Assembly: GCA_021234155.1 (NCBI GenBank)
Contig: JAJEKV010000035.1
Coordinates: 3,608,224-3,672,223 of the forward strand
Reading direction: 5' to 3'
DNA length: 64,000 nucleotides
Origin: Isoetes taiwanensis
Taxonomy: Eukaryota > Streptophyta > Lycopodiopsida > Isoetales > Isoetaceae
The notes under the pieces were generated by a model. The model searched no databases. It was not told the DNA's origin and saw only the letters and a program-made list of their open reading frames with translations. Position 1 is the first letter of the stretch, and each line of letters opens with the position of its first letter. The position numbers were made by a program, and so were the translations under genes. Of the stretch, positions 55,601 to 64,000 are shown piece after piece.

Positions 55601-58325
55601 TCTTGCTGTGATTTGAATAAAGTTGTAGGTTATTTATGACCTTGAACTTGCAGCTACTGCTCACAAAAACAAATATGAAGATGCTCAATTTGATCAACAA
55701 TGGAATACGCTTGGACATTTCTCTGGCTTTCATAATTTCTTTAAACTTAAATGTCATGATGAGCTTACTAACAATGATTATATTGATGCTAGATTATCTA
55801 TGGAATTGCAAGCATAAGCTGGATCTACAATTCGATGATATAGAAGCCTCTAAGTATATAGGTCAGCCACCATCAGTTCAAAGTCAGATATAGAATCAGG
55901 TGCAGTCTAGATGTGATTACAGTTTTTGGGAAGGGCATGTCAAAGGGAAGCTCATGCAGGAGCTAGATGAAGTCCCTGAAAGGGAAGTGGCTCGGGCAAA
56001 AGAATTCTGACGAGAAACACATCGCATGTATGTCCTCTGGTGGTTGATGAACGCAAATAACAATGATATGACAGATAGACAATTTGAATTTTATAAAGAG
56101 TGCTATTATTACCACATGGGGAGAGCAGATTGCTATGGCACTATGATCCACCTATATTCCACATGCAATTCAAACAGGTTGATTGAAATTGTGGATGGGG
56201 GGGAACATTTAATTCCAATCTTAAACCCTTAGTTTCGAGATCATTTCCACTACATTGAATCCTATAACTTCTAATTGCCTCTCTGCTTTTGGCAGGTCTT
56301 TGGCTCTTAGTATCTCTGCAAAATGATTCGGCTAAGTCAAAGAGGATGTCCTGGAGTTTTGAATCAACAACAACAACTCGGATGGAATCTGTAGCTGTTA
56401 TGATTATGACCTTAAAGTTTAGTTTTGAGACCTTTTATTTTCACTTTTCTCAGAATTATATGACCATTGAATATATTAATGCAGGCTATTATGCTACTTG
56501 ATACTTCTACCTTTGCTTTTGGACTATTTATAGGTTTTCTATTAAGCCTATATAATTTTAGGCTGATGTGATTGATATCTTTAGTCATGCACATCAACTT
56601 TTTGTATTTAATTTCCATAATTAATAATTAAAAAGCTTCATTCCCTGGGGAAAAAAAAACTAGCAAAAAGGCACGCCAGAACCTGTAGAAAATAAAGGTG
56701 TAGGCAAATTAGGGCAGGGTAATTGGATACCAAAAGATATTTGAATTGTCTTTTACATTTTTTTTAAACCATTTGAAAGCTTAATTAGGGCAAAATTGTA
56801 TTGTAACAAATTTGAAAGCTTAATTAGGGCAAAATTGTATTGTAATTTATTGTCCATGATAGAAATAACATATCTTGTTTGGATAGTTTAGATGGTGCCC
56901 CTGCGTTTAAGGTACCAGTATTTCCTAGTTTTGGAAGGGCAGGATATGAGGTTGTTGTAGCCGTCTTTTGATTGTGTTGTAATGGTTTATGTAATGTCTT
57001 TCGATTTCATTTGCCTTTTTCTTGCATTTGGTTTCTTCTAAGAGGTCGATATTGAAGTTTTTTTCGGTACGGTTTGTGATTGTCAACAGCTGCTGCCATT
57101 TTGAGATTTGGTTTTTCTTTGTGCTATTTGTACCTGATTGATAAGTTTGTTGTTTGTCCTACGTATTTCTTGTTGTTCTTATTGCACGTTAGGCAATATA
57201 TCTATATCGTAGGTTTTATTTTACCTGCGCCATTGTTAGTTGTGTTAGAGTTGTTTTGACGTGTAAATATTTTTGTTTTTCTTTTGTTTTTTTAGTTTTA
57301 GTTTTAATGTGTTTATAGTTATTAAAATAGGATTTGAGATTGAGATCAAAATTGTACTATATTACGTTGAACAGTTTAGCATTTTAAATAGTTTAGCATA
57401 TGAAAAATATCAAAGTGAAGTATATAAGGCTATTAATTGTGAAGTTTATGTCTCAAGCTTGATTGTGCTAAATGGTAAAGTAGTACGATTTTTATCCCCT
57501 GAATTGGCAACTAGGAAATGGATAGAGGAAAAAGAGTTAAAGAAAATTATGATCTGATAATGCATGGGCATAAATATATTGCATATTGCATGTCTAATAT
57601 ATAAAATTTGGAAGTCTCATTAATATTTTCCAACATTTATCAACACTCATGAAAATATGCACTTTGTATAGAGTGTAGTTCAAGCTCTAAGAGATTTGTG
57701 ACGTGTGAAATTGGTAAATCTGTTTGCATCACTACGAATTTCAAAGGCAAGTAGATGATGAAATTTACATTGCAATTGGTCAAGTAGATCTCTATCTATG
57801 ATCACTGAGAAGAGCATTCCATTGCAGAGAAATACATGAGGTTTCTTAAGTTAAACTTATCTTCAGAAGCCCAAAATTGTGATCCCCGAGCTTTGAAACA
57901 GAGTAAGGGACGTGATTCACATGGATGCATATATCGTGCATGCATCGGATGACTACTATTCGTATGACACAAACCTGAGTGCTTATGACATTGGCTTAGA
58001 ATCTTTACCTTTGCTGCAGCATATGAGCTAGCACGACGATCAGTTCTGTCATCTTCAGAGAAAGGGACCTGCAAAGTAAATCCTAATTTTCCTAACTTCT
58101 TAAAACGACATTAAAATTAATGCTCGGAATTGAATTCAAGCCATAAACACTACTAGATGGTGCATAGACAATAGCTGGCTATGGGTTGTTGTTCTGGGAT
58201 AAGAAAAGCCTGATACTAGTGCCACTGTACATTGCTAGAAACAAAATATAACTGCAGACATTCACTAACATGCATGTTCTAGAGGCCAGATCAATAGCGA
58301 ACAATTTTAGATACAGGCTTGAGCC
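55601..58325. other. AT-rich intergenic DNA
   Basis: No gene assigned. Short frames (55636-55893, 56026-56232, 57273-57557, 57802-58074 minus) lack motifs. A ~41-base segment (TTTGAAAGCTTAATTAGGGC...) is duplicated in tandem at 56773-56845. Confidence 0.45.
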
Positions 58326-61300
58326 GAATTTTCGAAATTTTCGGAGAAGGTCTAGGTCAAAGGGTTAGCATTCGAACGGTCGGGGCAGCCCGTTGCGGGG
58401 CAACCGAGCTGGCACCCTTCCCCAAGTCAAACGAGGCCAGGACCTTGCAGGGATCCCTCACAAGAGGGGAGCTTCCGGACCCCAGGAGGCGGGATCCAAA
58501 AAAGTTCCCGAGGCAGCCCTTCCTGGCAGCGCTCCCCCGGGGGGCCGCACGCTAATGACCACCCTCCCGGAGCCCGGTTCCCCTATCCGACCGTTGGATC
58601 CTCCGTTCAGGGGCCCCTCTTCGGGAAGGGCCAAAAGATTCCAGATCGGTCCGGGAGAACTTGTCAAACTGCGGGGCGTCCTGAGGTCGGCCTTGAAGAA
58701 ACCGCAGTGTTTTGTCGTTCGGGCACCGGGGAGGCTCCGGAATGGCAAATCGACCCTGCCAAGTCGTCCTGAATGGCGAAATTACCCTAGGGAGCAAGTT
58801 ACAAGGTCGGTTTTGCAAAAGAAAGAAACACTCACGCCCTCCACGACAGTATCCCGCATCCACATCCTAGGCCAATTGACTACGAGTGTGATGGACGTGA
58901 GCTACTTTGGCGCTTCTTGGAGGTCGGGTGGTCTTATGGCCACGAAACTTGGTCCCCAGGGCAATGTCGATGTTCTGAGTCCATTGGCAGAGCCAAATCG
59001 CGATTCCGGAGAGGGGAGGTCGCCCGACCGTCCCCAGGGCCTTTGGGAGAGGAAATTCGGGGCAAGCAGCTTCCGGGGGGATTTTAGGGTCCGTGCTCTG
59101 GCATCAACACCCCCACTCCATGTCAAGTCACGGCACAAGGTCCCGGCCGAATCTGACAAGGAGAGGCCCTCCGAAACGTAAACCCTGTGGGTTGCCAGGT
59201 TCTAGAAGGGTTTGCATTTTGGGGGCCGAGTCTTGGTCTGTTGCAGTTGGGACCTGGCCGAAAAAGCCGCTGGCCGAGAACACGGAGCAAGGGGAACCCG
59301 GCGGAACGGAGTTTGGGCCTGTCCTCCTCCCGATGTGGCAAGTAGAAGTCGGGGCGCTTTGCGGTGGCAAGACATTCATAAATTAAGTAATTAATGCATT
59401 GTATGCGAAAATAAATTCTGATTTTTGCCAGCTGGATTCCTTATCATCTCCAAAGACACAGTAGAATTTTCGAATTTTCGAATTTTCGGAGAAGGTCTAG
59501 GTCAAAGGGTTAGCATTAGAATCGGGCCGGGGCAGCCCGCTATGGGCAACCGAGCCGCACCCTTCCCCAAGTCAAACGAGGCCCGACCTTGCGGGATCCC
59601 TCACAAGAGGGGAGCTTCCTGACCCCGTGGAGGCGGGATCCAAAAACGTTCCCGAGGCAGCCCTTCTTCCCCGGCAGCTCACCAGGCCGCGACGCTAATG
59701 ACCACCCTCCCGGGCCCTGTTCCCCTATCCGGCCGTTGGATCCTCCGCTTCGGGGGGCCCCTCTTCGAAGGCCCAAAAAGATTCCAGATCGGCCTCGAGA
59801 ACTTGTCAAACAAATGGGCCCCGAGGTCGGCCTTGTAGAAACCGGGCAGTTGTTTTGTCGTTCGGACACCGGGGAGGCTCCAAAATGGCAAATCGACCCT
59901 GCCAAGTCGTCCGGAATGGCGAAATTACCCTAGGGAGCAAGTTACAAAGTACTCATGCCCTCCACGACAGTACCCCGCATCCACATCCTAGGCCAATTGA
60001 CTACGAGTGTGATGGACGTGAGCTACTTTGGCGCTTCTTGGAGGTCGGGTGGTCTTCCGCCACGGAACTTGGTCCCCGTGGCAATGTCGACGTTCTGAGT
60101 CCATTGGCAGAGCCAAATCGCGATTCCGGAGAGGGGAGGTCGCCCGTCCATCCCCAGGGCCTTGGGGAGAAGAAATTCGGGGCAAGCAGCTTCCGGGGGG
60201 ATTTTAGGGTCCGTGCTCTGGTGTCAACACGCCCACTCCACGTCAAGTCACGGCGCAAGGTCCCGGCCGAATCTGACAAGGAGAGGACCTCCGAAACGTG
60301 AAAACCCGTGGGTTGCCGTGTTCTAGAAGGGTTTGGCGTTTTGGGGCCGAAGTCTTGGTCTCATTGCACTTGGGACCTGGCCGGTGAAGCCGCGGTAGAA
60401 CGCGAGCAAGGGAACCGACGGACGGAGTTTGGGCCTGTCCTCCTCCCGATGTGGCAAGTAGAAGTCGGGGGGGGGCGCTTTTGTAGTGGCAAGACATTCA
60501 TAAATTCGTAATTAATGCATTGTACCTAAAATAAATTCTGATTTTTTTTGCCACCTGGATTCCTTATTCATCTCCAAAGACACACAAAATTCTTTTTGAA
60601 TTTTCGGAGAAGGTCTAGGTCAAAGGGTTAGCATTAGAACGGGGCAGCCCGCTGTGGGGCAACCGAGCTGCACCCTTCCCCAAGTCAAACGAGGCCAGGG
60701 ACCTTTGCAGGATCCCTCACAAGAGGGGAGCTTCCTGGACCCCGTGAGGGGGATCCAAAAGTTCCCGAGGCACCCTTCTGGCAGCGCTCCCGGGGCCGTG
60801 ACGCTAATGACCACCCTCCCGGGCCCTGGTTCCCCTATCCGGCCGTTGGATCCTCCGTTCGGGGCCCCTTCTTCGGGAAGGGCCAAAAGATTCCGTGATC
60901 GGTCCGGGAGAACTTGTCAAACCAGGGCGCCCCGAGGTCGGCCTTGTAGAAACCGCGGTGTTTTGTCGTTGCACCGGGGAGGCTCCGGGAATGGCAAATC
61001 GACCCTGCCAAGTCGTCTGAAATGGCGAAATTACCCTAGGGAGCAAGTTACAAGGTCGGTTTTGCAAAAGAAAGAAAACACTCACGCCCTCCACGACAAG
61101 ATCCCGCATCCACATCCTAGGCCAATTGACTACGAAGAGTGTGATGGACGGAGCTACTTTGGCGCTTCTTGGAGGTCGGGTGGTCTTCTGGCCACGAAAC
61201 TTGGTCCCCAGGGCAATGTCGACGTTCTGAGTCTATTGGCAGAGCCAAATCGCGATTCCGGAGAGGGGAGGTCGCCCGTCCGTCCCCAGGGCCTTTGGGA

Positions 61301-64000
61301 GAGGAAATTCGGCAAGCAGCCTTCCTGGGATTTTAGGGTCCGCGCTCAAGGCCAACACCCCCACTCCATGTCAAGTCACGGCAAGGTCCCGGCCGACCGA
61401 CAAGGAGAGGCCCTCCAAACGTAAACCCCGTGGGTTGCCGTGGTTCTAGAAGGGTTTGGCGTTTTGGGGGCCGAAGTCTTGGTCTGTTGCACTTGGGACT
61501 GGCCGAGAAGCTGCGCCGGGAAACAGGAGCAAGGGGAACTGACGGAACGGAGTTTGGGCCTGTCCTCCTCCCGATGTGGCAAGTAGAAGTCGGGGGGCGC
61601 TTTTGCAGTGGCAAGACATTCATAAATTCGTAATTAATGCATATTCCTTATTCATCTCCAGCACAAAGCCGAATTTTCGGAATTTTCGGAGAAGGTCTAG
61701 GTCAAAGGGTTAGCATTAGAACGGTCGGGGCAGCCCGCTTGGGCAACCGAAGCTGGCACCCTTCCCAAGTCAAACGAGGCCGGGACCTTGCGGGGATCCC
61801 TCACAAGAGGGGAGCTTCCGGACCCCAGGAGGCGGGATCCAAAAATGTTCCCGGGCAGCCCCTTCCTGGCCGCTCCCGAGGGGGCCGCGACGCTAATGAC
61901 CACCACCCTCCGGAGCCCGGTTCCCCTATCCGACCGTTGGATCCTCCGTTCGGGGGCCCCTCTTGAAGGGCCAAAGATTCCAGATCGGCCCGGAGAACTT
62001 GTCAAAACCGCTGGGCGCCCCGAGGTCGGCCTTGAAGAAACCGCGATGTTTTGTCGTTCGCACCGGGAGGCTCAAAATGGCAAGTCGACCATGCCAAGTC
62101 GTCCGAATGGCGAAAATTACCCTAGGGAGCAAGTTATAAGGTCGGTTTTGCAAAAGAAAGAATCACTCATGCCCTCCACGACAGTATCCCGCATCATCCT
62201 AGGCCAATTGACTACGAGTGTGATGGACGTGAGCTACTTTGGCGCTTCTTGGAGGTCGGGTGGTCTTCTGGCCACGGAACTTGGTCCCCAGGGCAATGTC
62301 GATGTTCTGAGTCCATTGGCAGAGCCAAATCGTGATTCCGGAGAGGGGAGGTCGCCCGTCCGTCCCCAGGGCCTTGGGGAGAGAAAAAATTCAAGCGGCT
62401 TAGGGGGATTTTTAGGGTCCGTGCTCTGGTGTCAACACCCCCACTCCACGTCAAGTCACGGCGCAAGGTCCCGGCCGAATCTGACAAGGAGAGGATCTCC
62501 GAAATGTAAGCCCTTTGGGTTGCCAGGTTCTAGAAGGGTTTGCGTTTTGGGGGCCGTGTCTTGGTCTGTTGCACTTGGGACCTGGCCGAGAAGCTGCGGC
62601 CGAGAACGCGGAGCAAGGGGAACTGATGTAACGGAGTTTGGGCATGTCCTCCTCCCGATGTGGCAAGTAGAAGTCGGGGGGCGCTTTTGCAGTGGCAAGA
62701 CATTCATAAATTCGTAATTAATGCATTGTACGAAAATAAATTCTGATTTTTTGCCACCGGATTCCTAATTCATCTCCAAAGACACCGTAGAATTTTCGAA
62801 TTTTCGAGGTGGTCTAGGTCAAAGGGTTAGCATTAGAACGGTCGGGGCAGCCCGTTATGGGCAACCGAAATGGCACCCTTCCCAAGTCAAACGAGACCAG
62901 GACCTTGCGGGGATCCCTCACAAGAGGGGAGCTTCCTGGACCCCGTGAGGCGGGGATCCAAAAAGTTCCCGGCAGGCCCTTCTTCCGGCGCTCCCGGGGC
63001 CGACGCTAATGACCACCCTCCCGGAGCCCGGTTCCCCTATCCGACCGTTGGATCCTCCGTTCAGGGGCCCCTCTTCGGGAAGGGCCAAAAGATTCCAGAT
63101 CGGTCCGGAGAACTTGTCAAACCCGCGGGCGTCCCAGGTCGACCTTGTAGAAACCGCGTGTTTTGTCGTTCGCACCAGGAGAGGCTCAGGAATGGCAAAT
63201 CGACCACCTGCCAAGTTGTTCTCAATGACGAAATTACCCTAGGGGAGCAAGTTACAAGGTCGGTTTTGCAAAAGAAAGAAACACTCATGCCCTCTACGAC
63301 AGTATCCCATCCACATCCTAGGCCAATTGACTACGAGTGTGATGGACGTGAGCTACTTTGGCGCTTCTTGGAGGTCGGGTGGTCTTCTGGCCACGGAACT
63401 TGGTCCCCAGGGCAATGTCGACGTTCTGAGTCCATTGGCAGAGCCAAATCGCGATTCCGGAGAGGGAGGTCGCCCCGTCCGGCCCCTGTGGCCTTAAGTG
63501 GAGGAAATTCGGGGCAAAGCAGCTTAGGGGGATTTTAGGGTGCGTGCTCGGCCAACACCCCCACTCCACGTCAAGTCACGGCGCAAGGTCCAGGCCGAAA
63601 CTGAAAAGGAGAGACCCTCCGAAACGTAAACCATGTGGGTTGCCAGGTTCTAGAAGGGTTTGCGTTTTGGGGGCCGAGTCTTGGTCTCTGCTTGTGCGGT
63701 TGAGACTGGCCGAAGCCGCGGCCGAAACGCGAGCAAGGGGAACTGATGGAACGGAGTTTGGCCCGTCCTCCTCCCCGATAAGGCAAGTAGAAGTCGGGGA
63801 CGCTTTTGCGGTGGCAAGACATTCATAAATTCGTAATTAATGCATTGTACGAAAAATAAATTCGATTTTTGCCACCGGATTCCTAATCCATCTCCAAAGA
63901 CACAGCCTAATTTTCGAATTTTCGAGAGAATAGGTCAAAGGGTTAGCATTAGAATCGGCCGGGGCAGCCCGTTGGGGGCCGAAAGCCGCACCCTTCCCCA
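58326..64000 (+). repeat. GC-rich tandem satellite array, ~1.1-kb unit, at least five copies
   Basis: The landmark GGTCTAGGTCAAAGGGTTAG occurs at 58349, 59494, 60612, 61694 and 62811, with a degenerate copy at about 63927; spacings are about 1,145, 1,118, 1,082, 1,117 and 1,116. All units keep the same order of blocks, for example GATCCCTCACAAGAGGGGAG, ATGACCACCCTCCCGG, TTACCCTAGGGAGCAAG and ATTCATAAATTCGTAATTAA. Units differ by many small indels, often in G or C runs, so long frames (up to 309 codons) change from unit to unit and are not genes. The array runs off the window end. Confidence 0.95.

Noticed and set aside
57273-57557. 94-codon plus-strand frame
   Set aside because: AT-rich with no motif, splice context or neighbour to support it.
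58393-62717. Long plus-strand frames of 256-309 codons in the satellite array
   Set aside because: The frames shift between otherwise similar units and composition is that of GC-rich DNA with few stops; no domain is seen.

Overview
The window reads as nuclear DNA of a land plant with a large, transposon-rich genome. The signs are Ty3/gypsy and Ty1/copia elements with an initiator-Met-tRNA primer site, a TNP2-type CACTA transposon, plant PPR gene remnants, spliceosomal introns, telomere-type CCCTAAA repeats and very low gene density. The species cannot be fixed. A Penelope-like reverse transcriptase with introns, a DDE transposase of a type I associate mainly with animals, and a large 2OG-oxygenase gene make a non-flowering lineage (fern, lycophyte, bryophyte or gymnosperm) my guess. 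There are no bacterial operons and no CRISPR array. || Layout: 1-7055 is the 3' part of a decayed Ty3/gypsy chromovirus (gag, protease, RT/RNase H, integrase, chromodomain) ending in a 1,556-bp LTR. 7056-8596 holds heat-shock-element-like TTCTAGAA clusters and a ~105-bp minisatellite. 8597-26040 is the most unusual part: a spliced reverse-transcriptase gene or element related to Penelope-like elements, with a 3.2-kb segment of its 5' end (promoter side, exons 1-2 and most of intron 2) repeated directly downstream. This RT is split by a LINE, the LINE by a young Ty1/copia element, and the copia gag-pol by a 311-bp MITE; each of the three insertions has a readable target-site duplication. || 28428-28811 is a stray inverted piece of a satellite that forms a large tandem array at the far right. 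28819-38749 is a ~9.9-kb CACTA transposon (minus strand) with TNP2 transposase pieces and, upstream of them, a multi-exon SET-domain (lysine methyltransferase-like) reading frame that is itself interrupted by a 279-bp MITE. || 38750-48000 is the only gene-bearing stretch. It holds a PPR pseudogene, a likely plastid-targeted membrane protein gene (minus) and a well-supported three-exon gene (minus, 43946-47541) for a 1,144-residue 2OG-Fe(II) oxygenase-like protein with four 77-residue tandem repeats. || 48000-58325 is AT-rich with repeats (GC-rich hairpin, TCTA microsatellite, GGCACAAGGCCT repeat), a decayed DDE transposase and a LINE tail. 58326-64000 is a GC-rich tandem array of ~1.1-kb units continuing past the window edge. 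|| Only the oxygenase gene and perhaps the plastid-protein gene look like functional host genes; nearly everything else is transposon-derived and inactivated.
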